The notes below the pieces were generated by a model. That model did no database searches and was not told the DNA's origin. It saw nothing but the letters and a program-made list of their open reading frames with translations. 64,000 nucleotides of DNA from Paenibacillus azoreducens (GTDB taxonomy: Bacteria > Bacillota > Bacilli > Paenibacillales > Paenibacillaceae). Below, piece after piece: positions 32,492-40,670 of this stretch (the first letter of the stretch is position 1; every line of letters starts with the position of its first letter). The stretch is taken from contig NZ_AP025343.1 in assembly GCF_021654775.1 (NCBI RefSeq), positions 1,116,001 through 1,180,000 of the forward strand. Direction: 5' to 3'. A program made the position numbers and the translations under genes.

Positions 32492-33850
32492 TTATTTATG
32501 GGTCCTCTTATACGAGATGATGAATAGGATGCCGCCAAACGCCACGAGCGCCATAAAAATCAGCATCATATTGCTGTAAAGCGCAGCCGCTTGAATCTTT
32601 ACGGTTCCGATGAAGCGAAAGTTTAGCCACGGTTTTGTCAGCAGCCCGCCTACACCGGCAATGCCGATGCCTTCGGCCAGGAAGCAGGCGAAGTTGAGCA
32701 TGCCCATCCCGGAACCCGCCTCATCCGGTTCCAGCGTCTTGGCGACACCTGCGGATACAACGGTTTTGACGAACGAGAGACCGCCAAACGTCAGGATTAC
32801 CGAGCCTGCAATCAGCCAAGGCCCACGGTCCGTATAGAAGAGTACGATCAAGAAACCGGCGGCAATCATGACGAGTCCGAACAACATCGCTATGATATGG
32901 CCAAGGCGGTCAGCCAGTACTCCTCCAAGCATTCCGAACAGGATGACGCTTAGCGTCCCCGGAAACAGAATGGCACTTCCGATAAGGCTGGTCGGCATAT
33001 GATACACGGCTTTCATCAGATAAGGCACCATGGCAATGAAACCGGCGACTGTACCGAGCACCAAAGCACCCGTAAGTACCCCGGCAATGTACCCTTTTTT
33101 CCGAAACAGGAACGGTTCGAGAAACGGCTCCTGCCTTCGGCGGATATGAAAGGCGAGAAGTACGAACAGAACCAGACTTGAAGCCAGGTAAACCCAATGG
33201 TACAGCGTCGTGAACAGAGCAAACGCAAGAATACCGACTGACAGCAGAGCTGCCCCGGTCATATCAAACGCTTTTCTATTCGACATTTCGTCAGGCAATA
33301 TCCGTAATACGAAAGGGAGGGCCAGAAGCGATACCAATGGCAGCGCAAATAACACGGACCAATGAATATAGCCGGAAACCGCACCACCAATAACCGGGCC
33401 AAGCCCTTCACCAAAGGCAACAACGGAGCCGACCAGTCCAAATGCTTTTCCTTGTCTTCCCGGATCGACAACTTTGACGATCATCACCATAATAAGTGAC
33501 GGAATGGCTGATGCTCCAACACCTTGAAAAAAACGAGCGGTCAGCACGCCCGGATACCAGGCATGGCACAACAGGCCAATAACCGAACCGAAACCATAGG
33601 TCAGCATGCCGAATAGCAGCAGCTTTTTCATGCCCGTATGCTCGGATATCTTTCCATACACCGCTACGCCAATGGCGAAGGAAAGCGAAAAGCAAGTATT
33701 CGTCCAATTGGCCGCAGATGGCGTTATGCCAAAATAAGCGGCAATATCCGGCAACGAGACATTAAACATCGTTTCGTTCATTACGCTGAAAAACGTCAAA
33801 ACACTGAGCCACAGAATAAATCGCATTTCATTTTGGTGTTGCACTTGCAT
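32492..33850 (-). CDS. Tet(L)/Tet(K)-like MFS efflux transporter
   Basis: A 452-residue, 14-span proton antiporter. It closely follows Tet(L) along its length: FFSVMNETMFNVSLPDIAAY, NWTNTCFSLSFAIGVAVYGK, KAFGLVGSVVAFGEGLGPVI, GTVAGFIAMVPYLMK, LFPGTLSVILFGMLGGVLAD and GLSFVKTVVSAGVA. Tet(L) exports tetracycline-metal complexes and Na+/K+. An upstream 20-codon leader resembling the Tet(L) leader, and a hairpin hiding the ribosome site, point to drug-induced translation. The ATG at 33850 is four bases after AAAGGGG. Whether it gives resistance is untested. Confidence 0.85.
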   Translation of the reverse strand: MQVQHQNEMRFILWLSVLTFFSVMNETMFNVSLPDIAAYFGITPSAANWTNTCFSLSFAIGVAVYGKISEHTGMKKLLLFGMLTYGFGSVIGLLCHAWYPGVLTARFFQGVGASAIPSLIMVMIVKVVDPGRQGKAFGLVGSVVAFGEGLGPVIGGAVSGYIHWSVLFALPLVSLLALPFVLRILPDEMSNRKAFDMTGAALLSVGILAFALFTTLYHWVYLASSLVLFVLLAFHIRRRQEPFLEPFLFRKKGYIAGVLTGALVLGTVAGFIAMVPYLMKAVYHMPTSLIGSAILFPGTLSVILFGMLGGVLADRLGHIIAMLFGLVMIAAGFLIVLFYTDRGPWLIAGSVILTFGGLSFVKTVVSAGVAKTLEPDEAGSGMGMLNFACFLAEGIGIAGVGGLLTKPWLNFRFIGTVKIQAAALYSNMMLIFMALVAFGGILFIISYKRTHK

Positions 33851-33854
33851 ATAA

Positions 33855-33872
33855 CCCCTTTAGGTAAAGGGG
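33855..33872 (-). promoter_or_regulatory. Hairpin sequestering the exporter ribosome binding site
   Basis: On the minus strand, CCCCTTT (33872-33866) pairs perfectly with AAAGGGG (33861-33855), the ribosome site of the exporter. It lies nine bases after the leader peptide stop. This suits a translational attenuator. Confidence 0.75.
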
Positions 33873-33881
33873 AATCGCAGT

Positions 33882-33944
33882 TTATAGGGTCAATGATGCG
33901 TATTCCCCTAATTGATGTACCCTTGCAGAATTGATTTGCCGCAT
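33882..33944 (-). CDS. Tetracycline-type leader peptide
   Basis: A 20-codon ORF preceded by GGAGG, ending RVHQLGEYASLTL. The Tet(L) leader as I recall it ends NRVQLKEGSVSLTL and also has 20 residues. In tet(L), stalling on this leader in the presence of tetracycline frees the ribosome site of the exporter. The same layout is present here: leader, stop, hairpin covering the site, exporter. Confidence 0.75.
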   Translation of the reverse strand: MRQINSARVHQLGEYASLTL

Positions 33945-34395
33945 GTTAAAATACGCCTCCAAATCTATGGATTTATAAAATATACCAAATGATTATAACA
34001 TAATCCCTCCGAAAAATACTGCGGATATTGGGAAACGCCTTTTGTCTAATTATGCTTCAGGCCTTTGCTCTACTTGCGAGCAAAAGTATGGTTCGATGAA
34101 TATAAAATATTCCCTGGTTATCACTGGATATTTTGATACTATTGATATTGATAACCAACTAAAGTAGGGTTGGGAGTCCGATCCTACTGGAACAAATCCT
34201 GGCTACCTATGGGCTTGTAAAACTCCCCCTTGTTATGAACTGGAGCGGTATTTTCCAATTGCCTTTGTCAGTATCGTATCCGCGGTGTTTGGTTCATGGT
34301 TATCAACCCGTGTGATCACAAAAACAGCCCCTAGAATATTGGTAATTGAGTAAAGCAAAGCTGTAATTTATAAAGTGAAAGGAGTTCGGCTTCCC
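33945..34395. other. Intergenic stretch
   Basis: The promoter of the minus-strand exporter must lie near 33950-34000. Otherwise no gene or clear signal is seen. Confidence 0.4.
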
Positions 34396-34785
34396 ATGAA
34401 CAAAAAAATTACGTACGGGTCGATTGACGAGTACATCTCTACATTCGCGCCGGAGGTGCAGGACATTCTGCAATCGATCAGGCAAGTCATAAAAGAGGCG
34501 GCCCCGGACGCAAAGGAAAAGATCAGCTACCAGATGCCTACATTTGAGCTTCATGGGAATCTCGTACATTTTGCCGCATTCAAACATCATATCGGCTTTT
34601 ATCCGGCGCCGGATGGGGTCGAGGCATTCAAAGAGGAGATCAAGCCATACCATACGTCCAAAGGAACAATACAGTTTCCCATCGATAAACCGATCCCGTA
34701 TGAGCTCATACGCAAAATCGTTCTATTCAGAGCAGCCAGAAATACAGAGAAGGCCAACAGCAAAAAAGTAAAGAAAAAATCGTAA
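34396..34785 (+). CDS. DUF1801 family protein (iron-chaperone/YdhG-like)
   Basis: A 129-residue soluble protein of the DUF1801 fold: GSIDEYISTFAPEVQDILQS, APDAKEKISYQMPTF, then FAAFKHHIGFYP and YHTSKGTIQFPIDKPIPYEL. Some Bacillus members (Fra) were described as iron chaperones; most are uncharacterised. The C-terminal tail is lysine-rich. AAAGGAG lies 11 bases before the ATG at 34396. It stands alone, followed by a minisatellite. Confidence 0.85.
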   Translation: MNKKITYGSIDEYISTFAPEVQDILQSIRQVIKEAAPDAKEKISYQMPTFELHGNLVHFAAFKHHIGFYPAPDGVEAFKEEIKPYHTSKGTIQFPIDKPIPYELIRKIVLFRAARNTEKANSKKVKKKS

Positions 34786-34917
34786 GAGAAAGTTCAACTA
34801 AAAACGTTTCATTTTATGGAAAGTGCTCAGAATTGAAGTGCTCCAAAAGTGAAGTGCTCCAAAAGTGAAGAGCCCAAAAAGTGAGTGGGTCCGAATGTGA
34901 GTGGTCAAAAGGTACTC

Positions 34918-35140
34918 CGAAAGTGCTACGAGGTGCTTCAAAAGTGCTTCGAAGGTGCTTCAAAAGTGCTCCGAAGGTGCTTCGAAAGAGCTTCGAAAGA
35001 GCTTCGAAAGAGCTTCGAAAGAGCTTCGAAAGAGCTTCGAAAGAGCTTCGAAAAGTGCTTCGAAAGTGCTCCGAAGGTGCTTCAAAAGCGCTCCGAAGGT
35101 GCTTCAAAAGCGCTCCGAAGGTGCTTCGAAAGTGCTTCAA
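34918..35140. repeat. Minisatellite with an 11-base unit
   Basis: About twenty tandem units of the GAAAGTGCTTC/GAAAGAGCTTC/GAAGGTGCTTC type, with six nearly identical GAAAGAGCTTC units at 34983-35050. Because 11 is not a multiple of three, several frames stay open on both strands, which produces false ORFs. Confidence 0.85.
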
Positions 35141-35198
35141 TAGACTTTTCGCAAGCCGCGCTTGGGTGCTGACCAGACGCTTGGTTTGATCTGAATGC

Positions 35199-35385
35199 GC
35201 TAACGAAACTGGGGAGCGTTATTGGCGCAAAAACGATGCCGATTTAAATTTAACGAAACTACAGATCGTTATTTGCACGAAATACGACCGAATGAACCTC
35301 TATTGAGCTAAATAGCGTGTCATAGTTTCGTTAAAAATTTTAGAAGCTCATTTATGCCCGAATAACGATTGTGTGTTTCGTTAGA
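35199..35385. repeat. Four-armed inverted repeat, GAAAC subfamily, copy 1
   Basis: Forward arms CTAACGAAACT (35200) and TTAACGAAACTACAGATCG (about 35250); reverse arms ending TTTCGTTAAA (35335) and GTTTCGTTAGA (35385). Confidence 0.75.
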
Positions 35386-35771
35386 ATCAAACGCATGAAC
35401 AGGTTCATGAGTCCAGCCCATTTTATACGTTAACATGATGCGATTCGAATCCGGTTCTACGAACTTGAGTACCAAGGTGGTGTTTCCGTATTTTTGGCAC
35501 GGACTCTTCTAATGCGTGAGATAGCATGAGGACCTGCTGCTGCTTGTCCCGTCGCTGCAATGGTCACTTTCTTTCACACTGGATCAGTCGATACTGTTAT
35601 ACCGACGCCTCCAACGATGAAAAATGTGGGTGCGGCATTCATTTAGAGGCGGATTTATAAATTAAAGGGGACTTTGTTTATATAAGTTAAATTTATTGGT
35701 AATAAAGGTGCTTAACATTGATTCATCTATGTAAAATAGCGGTTTGAACATGTAAACTTATATCTGCTAAG

Positions 35772-35783
35772 GCGAGCGCTCGC
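35772..35783. promoter_or_regulatory. Perfect palindrome upstream of the MFS exporter
   Basis: GCGAGCGCTCGC lies about 50 bases before the start codon and could be an operator. The binding protein is unknown. Confidence 0.35.
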
Positions 35784-35833
35784 AAGCAGGTAAATTCAAT
35801 AACCGACTATTCTACTCATAGGAGATGATCATA

Positions 35834-37048
35834 TTGAGCAATCATGTTAGCTCTGCCCAGTACAGTGCTGCGTCCGATACTCCGCGCTCTGAGCGTTTCC
35901 CGTGGGGAGGATTGATTGCACTCGCCATGGCAGGGTTTATTTGCATTCTAACCGAAACGCTGCCTGCGGGTTTGCTGCCTCAAATCAGCGCAGGGCTTGG
36001 AATCTCGGAAGCTCTTACGGGGCAGCTTGTCACATTATACGCTCTTGGCTCCCTTTTGGCCGCAATTCCTTTGACCACCGCTACGCGCGGATGGCGGAGG
36101 CGGCCGCTGCTGCTGTTGTGTTTGATCGGTTTTCTTGTATTCAACAGCATTACTGCCATGTCCTCCAATTATTCGCTGACGCTGGTTTCCCGTTTTATGG
36201 CAGGCGTATCCGCCGGCGTGTTATGGGGAATGGTAGCGGGTTACGCCCGCCGGATGGTACCTGATCCGCTCAAAGGGCGGGCCATGGCTGTGGCTATGGT
36301 GGGCACGCCCCTTGCGCTGGCGCTCGGCGTTCCCGCCGGAACATTCCTTGGCGTAGCAGTAGGCTGGCGCGCCGTGTTTGGACTGATGTCGCTGCTGACT
36401 GTGCTGCTGGTTGTCTGGGTACTCTGGAAGATGCCGGACTATCCAGGCCAACAGGCCGACAAGCGGCTTCCTCTCCGTAAAGTTTTTGTCATGCCGGGGG
36501 TTCGGTCCGTATTAATGGTTGTTTTGACTTGGATACTGGCCCATAACATTCTGTATACGTATATTGCCCCGTATCTCGCTGAGTCCGGGCTTGCCCGGCG
36601 CGTTGACCTGGTGCTGCTTATATTCGGGATGACGTCTGTTGTCGGAATTTGGTTGACCGGCATATGGATTGACCGGATGTTACGGCCGCTGGTATTGATC
36701 AGCCTCATTAGCTTTGGCTTGGTTTCCATCCTGCTTGGGATCGGGAGCGGTCAGCCCATGATCATCTATGCGGCGGTTGCCATCTGGGGACTGACGTTCG
36801 GGGGAGCGGCGACATTGCTGCAGACCGCAATCGCCGAGACCGCCGGCGAGAGTGCCGATGTGGCCCAATCCATGCTGGTGACGGTATGGAATCTCGCCAT
36901 CGGCGGTGGCGGTTTAGTTGGCGCTATTTTATTCGAAACGACCGGTGTCCGTTCCTTTCCCTGGACTGTGTTCATTCTGGTGGTTCTTGGGCTGCTCATT
37001 GCGTGGCGGGCTAAGGAACATGGATTTAGTTCGAAGAAGCAGGGATGA
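35834..37048 (+). CDS. MFS transporter, DHA1 family
   Basis: A 404-residue, 12-span transporter like the AraJ/YdhL/arabinose-efflux group: AMAGFICILTETLPAGLLPQ, RFMAGVSAGVLWGMVAGYAR and GGAATLLQTAIAE. It is probably a drug or metabolite exporter; the substrate cannot be told from sequence. AGGAG touches the ATG at 35825 but sits nine bases before a TTG at 35834, which is therefore preferred. It converges with the Lrp gene, with no terminator evident between them. Confidence 0.85.
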   Translation: MSNHVSSAQYSAASDTPRSERFPWGGLIALAMAGFICILTETLPAGLLPQISAGLGISEALTGQLVTLYALGSLLAAIPLTTATRGWRRRPLLLLCLIGFLVFNSITAMSSNYSLTLVSRFMAGVSAGVLWGMVAGYARRMVPDPLKGRAMAVAMVGTPLALALGVPAGTFLGVAVGWRAVFGLMSLLTVLLVVWVLWKMPDYPGQQADKRLPLRKVFVMPGVRSVLMVVLTWILAHNILYTYIAPYLAESGLARRVDLVLLIFGMTSVVGIWLTGIWIDRMLRPLVLISLISFGLVSILLGIGSGQPMIIYAAVAIWGLTFGGAATLLQTAIAETAGESADVAQSMLVTVWNLAIGGGGLVGAILFETTGVRSFPWTVFILVVLGLLIAWRAKEHGFSSKKQG

Positions 37049-37098
37049 ATTCATGCCTTGCATAAGGACGCTCGTGACTCCGGTCGTTTATCGTTGAC

Positions 37099-37536
37099 TT
37101 ACTCTTCATCAAGTGTGATGAGAGGTTTGTGCTCGATAGGGGATGACATTACGATCAGGATCGTATATGTTCCGAATTTGTCGAGATGATTGCCAAACTC
37201 TTCCAGGTTACGCGTAGATTCGGTCAAAACTTTCAATAAATAATTATGTTCTCCACTGATGCGGTGGCATTCAATGACATGCGGGGAAGAACGGACAAAA
37301 TCGAGGAACGCGTCGCAATCTCTTGTCCGAAACAGGATATAGGCGCTGGCGTGCTTCCCCGTTTTTTCAGCGGAAACGATGGTGCGGTATTCCTCAATAA
37401 TTCCTTTTTCCTCCATCCGTTTAACTCTTTCCGTTACGGCGGGTTGAGAGAGGTTCACGGATTTGCCGAGCTCTGTCATTGAAATTCTTGCCTGGCCTTG
37501 CAGATGGAACAGGATCTGTTTATCAATTTGATCCAC
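37099..37536 (-). CDS. Lrp/AsnC-family regulator
   Basis: A 145-residue regulator with an N-terminal helix-turn-helix (QIDKQILFHLQGQARISMTE, then LGKSVNLSQPAVTERVKRME) and a RAM ligand-binding domain (VIECHRISGEHNYLLKVLTE). Such proteins sense amino acids and control transport or metabolism. It faces the MFS gene at 35834, so control of that exporter is possible. The start is ATG or adjacent, with GAGGGC upstream. Confidence 0.88.
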   Translation of the reverse strand: MDQIDKQILFHLQGQARISMTELGKSVNLSQPAVTERVKRMEEKGIIEEYRTIVSAEKTGKHASAYILFRTRDCDAFLDFVRSSPHVIECHRISGEHNYLLKVLTESTRNLEEFGNHLDKFGTYTILIVMSSPIEHKPLITLDEE

Positions 37537-37737
37537 GTTGTTGCCCTCCTTTGAATTTAAGGTTAATTAAGCTAAATTCATATAATTTATTCGTGATACA
37601 GTCATTTGAATAGACTTTATAATATAAAGTGAGTCTTTTCGTTAATATAATAAACCGGATTAGCTATAGTATCAACACTTGACTTCTTTTCACAAATATT
37701 CAAACCGGATGGCTATCTTGGACTTTGTTGCAACAGA

Positions 37738-37770
37738 CAAACAGACCGCCCAAAAGGAGTGGTCTGTTTG
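37738..37770. terminator. Stem-loop between Lrp and HXXEE genes
   Basis: CAAACAGACC and GGTCTGTTTG form a perfect 10-base stem with a 13-base loop. It lies 57 bases past the stop of the HXXEE gene. No long T run follows, so terminator function is likely but not certain. Confidence 0.5.
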
Positions 37771-37826
37771 AAAATATAAGAGTATATACGGCAAGAAGCC
37801 CGCATACGGACAAGAAATGTTTAAGA

Positions 37827-38384
37827 TCAAGCGCCATGACTTCGGTAAGGAACAACCCACTTGCCCAGCTTATAACCGCAAAAGACAAGCAGAAGTGTAA
37901 GAGGCAGCGCAATGGCCAGACCTCCGGCCAGGGAAGAGGCGCTAATTTTACCGGCATCGTAAAAGCGATAAAGCGCATAGAACGCAAAAGGGATTTCAAC
38001 CAAAATGGCGGTGATGACCCCGGGCGTATAAGCCCGCTGCTGCAAACTAATGAAGGCATGTTTGATGCCGTCCAGCCCGATCACGGCCAAAACGCCGGCA
38101 CAAAGCAGGTTCAGGTTGCCATTGTTTTCGAACCACCTAACCGAACCAAAGGCAATCAGGCTGAGGACTGTGCCGAGCAGCAAAACGGCGACCGTGAACT
38201 GCAGCGTTATGCTTTTGCCGGGATCGATGAAGCGGTTTTCCATACGTCTGAAATAATCCTGATGGTTTCGGAGCCATCTCTCCATCATAAGGATCTCTTC
38301 CCCGTCATGAATGAAAAAAGCCGCCGGTATCAGCCAGATGAGTGCTTGCAGGTGAATTTGATCAGATATCAAAAAATTCAGCAT
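37827..38384 (-). CDS. HXXEE-domain membrane protein
   Basis: A 185-residue protein with about five membrane spans. The HXXEE motif is HDGEE near residue 26, after the first span (IWLIPAAFFIHDGEEILMME). The function of the family is unknown; the conserved His/Glu set in a membrane suggests a metal-dependent enzyme or transporter. It is 128 bases downstream of a TetR gene in the same direction. A TGAGT-N4-ACTCA site in the gap matches one upstream of the TetR gene, so the regulator probably represses both. Confidence 0.8.
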   Translation of the reverse strand: MLNFLISDQIHLQALIWLIPAAFFIHDGEEILMMERWLRNHQDYFRRMENRFIDPGKSITLQFTVAVLLLGTVLSLIAFGSVRWFENNGNLNLLCAGVLAVIGLDGIKHAFISLQQRAYTPGVITAILVEIPFAFYALYRFYDAGKISASSLAGGLAIALPLTLLLVFCGYKLGKWVVPYRSHGA

Positions 38385-38432
38385 GCTTCCTATAACCTCC
38401 TAAGAATGAAAAATTTTTGCTCATTATCAAAC

Positions 38433-38446
38433 TGAGTATTTACTCA
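38433..38446. promoter_or_regulatory. Candidate TetR operator before the HXXEE gene
   Basis: TGAGT-ATTT-ACTCA lies 48 bases upstream of the HXXEE start and matches the site at 39173. Confidence 0.65.
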
Positions 38447-38512
38447 AATTGAGCCGATAAAAAAAGCTGCCGCAGTATATATGTCATGTATAAACTACGA
38501 AGCAGCCGGGTG

Positions 38513-39130
38513 CTAATTTTGCTGCGATTGTCCGTACAAACCGTGAAGGAGGAGCTGCACAAGCTTGCGGACATAGGATTCCTCATCGTACATAAAGGCG
38601 TTTTGGCCGAAACGGTAATGGATCATAAAATAGAGAAAAATGGAGGACGTCAGCATCGACATGGCCACTTCATAAGTACCTTCGGCTGCCGGCATCATTT
38701 CCATCCCCTGCTTCAGCATACTGCCTCCCGCAGATCCAATGCTTCCGATGAGCTGGAATACTTCCTGGGATACCGCTTCATCCTGGATCATTTCGGGCGA
38801 CCAGATCAGCATCAGGTAATCGATATGCTTTTTAAGAAACCGCAAGTATTCAAGACCATACTGAACCAGCGCCTCTTCCAGCGTTCTTCCGGATAAGTAT
38901 TCATCAACCTTTTGGGCTTGGATGGCAAAGGAAAAATTTTTCACGATATGCAGCAGCAGCTTTCTTTTGTCGCCAAAATGGTAAAAAATAAGTCCTTCCG
39001 CCACGCCGCATTCATTTGCGATTTCCTTCGTTGTGGTCCCGTGAAACCCTTTTTGCGAAAACAGCTTGAGTGCGGCGGCGATTATGCGGTTTTTCTTGGA
39101 GTCTCTGTTTTTTGAGTTGGCCAATGGCAA
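38513..39130 (-). CDS. TetR/AcrR-family regulator
   Basis: A 205-residue repressor: KNRIIAAALKLFSQKGFHGT, TTKEIANECGVAEGLIFYHF, then GDKRKLLLHIV. The C-terminal ligand domain is helical and not specific. Matching palindromes upstream of this gene (39173-39190) and of the HXXEE gene (38433-38446) indicate self-repression and repression of that membrane protein. The ligand is unknown. Confidence 0.88.
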   Translation of the reverse strand: MPLANSKNRDSKKNRIIAAALKLFSQKGFHGTTTKEIANECGVAEGLIFYHFGDKRKLLLHIVKNFSFAIQAQKVDEYLSGRTLEEALVQYGLEYLRFLKKHIDYLMLIWSPEMIQDEAVSQEVFQLIGSIGSAGGSMLKQGMEMMPAAEGTYEVAMSMLTSSIFLYFMIHYRFGQNAFMYDEESYVRKLVQLLLHGLYGQSQQN

Positions 39131-39172
39131 TACAACCCTTTCCTAATGCGCATCAATAGATGAAATGTATTT

Positions 39173-39190
39173 TTTGAGTGGTTACTCAAA
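39173..39190. promoter_or_regulatory. Candidate TetR operator
   Basis: TTTGAGT-GGTT-ACTCAAA lies 43 bases before the TetR start. It shares the TGAGT-N4-ACTCA core with the site at 38433. Confidence 0.7.
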
Positions 39191-39257
39191 TTATAGGTTT
39201 GGGAATATATTCTGTCAATCAGGCAGGTGAACCGAGAGGCAGGGGAGGCCGGGTTGT

Positions 39258-40154
39258 TCAATCGAATAACCCGCAATGCCCGATGATGTCATCCGCTTGC
39301 ATCAGCGTGGCTTCCGCAATTCCGACATGATTCAGGTTCATAAAGGACTGCACGGCCTTGTAACCAATGGCATAACCCGCAAACGGGGACAATCCGACAG
39401 GGGGATACCCCTGTTCTTTTGCATAGATATCGCCAAACATATAGCTGCTAACCTCGGCAAAACCTTTTACATTCAGCGCTTCTTTCAGAATCTGGGTGGA
39501 ATACTCCAAATCCTCCTCATCGAAGGAAGTCACCCAAGGGCCAAGCAACTCCTCTCCATACAATTCCCGGGCGAACGACTCTGCCAATCCTTCAATGATC
39601 AAATATTCTCCAACCGTAACATCGCCATGATCCCAGTCAAAATAGGAGAAACGGATATTATGATGAAATTCATGCGCAATAACGGCGGGAATTCTCGGAA
39701 TATTATAGGTGTTAGGATGAATGGTCACCTGGATAAATCCAGGGATTCCTCCAAATCCGCTATACCCTTTTACCAGCTCCAGCTTGTAGGGATCGGCGAT
39801 GTACAGGCCAAACATAACTTCTTCTGCGTTGATGTTTAGTCCATGTTCGAGTATGAAATCAACGCATTTTTGCAAAGCTTCTTGTGCAGTGGATAAGGCA
39901 TCGATCTCTTTTAATTTATGCAAAACACGAGTGCCTGTCTCCGTTTCGCTTAGTTCCAAATGCCCAAGCATTTTCGCGGCCATTACGACATCGTAACCGC
40001 CCGGCTCTTTGGCGCGAAGCGGAACATTGATCGTATTCCACATCGTTTCAAAAGGTTTCATCATGGTGTAGCGAAAAAAATCTTCCCTTTTGGACGGTTC
40101 TAAACCATATAGTTTTTCATAGTGCAGAAGCGTATTTTCGATGGTGCATTTCAA
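39258..40154 (-). CDS. DUF2268 putative zinc-dependent protease (YjaZ-like)
   Basis: A 298-residue soluble protein. The gluzincin-like motif is HEFHHNIR (His-Glu-x-x-His) with a downstream Glu in YLIIEGLAESFARELYG, as in DUF2268/YjaZ proteins predicted to be Zn-dependent proteases. Substrates are unknown. A GTG at 40163 has no good ribosome site, whereas AGGTG lies eight bases before a TTG at 40154, which is chosen. It reads toward the TetR gene and is separated from it by 127 bases. Confidence 0.82.
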   Translation of the reverse strand: MKCTIENTLLHYEKLYGLEPSKREDFFRYTMMKPFETMWNTINVPLRAKEPGGYDVVMAAKMLGHLELSETETGTRVLHKLKEIDALSTAQEALQKCVDFILEHGLNINAEEVMFGLYIADPYKLELVKGYSGFGGIPGFIQVTIHPNTYNIPRIPAVIAHEFHHNIRFSYFDWDHGDVTVGEYLIIEGLAESFARELYGEELLGPWVTSFDEEDLEYSTQILKEALNVKGFAEVSSYMFGDIYAKEQGYPPVGLSPFAGYAIGYKAVQSFMNLNHVGIAEATLMQADDIIGHCGLFD

Positions 40155-40670
40155 TAGATTCACCTACTTCGGATGATTGTGATAGAACGGAAGGTATGTT
40201 TTCAAGTCCGCTCATCACTGTCTGTTTGAGGATAGGATAAGATATAACGTTACGTGAGAGTCAATGGAGAGAGTCAAACTTGTTATGGAGGCTGCTTAGA
40301 GAAGGGATATAGAATCTACTCGGCCTTCAACAAGTCTTGCAGCTTAAGGAAGCCAATGCAGGCGATGCGGATATGATCTTTTTCGCGAATCCTGACGAAT
40401 TTTTTTGTAGGACTAAAATGGTTGTAGGAAAAAAGGCTGATCAGCAGCTTGACTCCATGCGCGATAAAAGATCGGCAAAACGTCCATAGAAAAACCCTGG
40501 CGGTCTTACGGTACGGGAAATTCGACCAGTTAGAGGGCCCGGAAATCAGTAAAGCTAGAGAGAAATGGTTCTTTAGGAAAAAGAGATCATTTTGCCATTT
40601 GCTAATTGACAATATGAAAGCGCATTCATATACTGAGGCTTAAATTTGTTAGTTATTTTAACTAATTAAG
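40155..40670. other. Intergenic stretch
   Basis: No gene is supported. A long minus-strand frame (40316-40612) has no ribosome site and matches nothing I know. It may be a decayed transposase or other remnant. Confidence 0.35.

Larger units (their letters stand above)
34786..35833. other. Long intergenic stretch with two repeat blocks
   Basis: A minisatellite (34918-35140) and a four-armed repeat (35199-35385) occupy the first half. The second half (35400-35833) contains only a perfect palindrome GCGAGCGCTCGC (35772-35783) shortly before the next gene. No gene is supported. Confidence 0.6.

Noticed and set aside
34814..35189. Several overlapping ORFs of 80-108 residues on both strands
   Set aside because: They are by-products of the 11-base tandem repeat, which keeps many frames open. 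They have repetitive composition and no ribosome site.
40316..40612. 98-residue minus-strand frame in the gap before the ROK gene
   Set aside because: No ribosome site and no recognised domain; it may be a decayed remnant.
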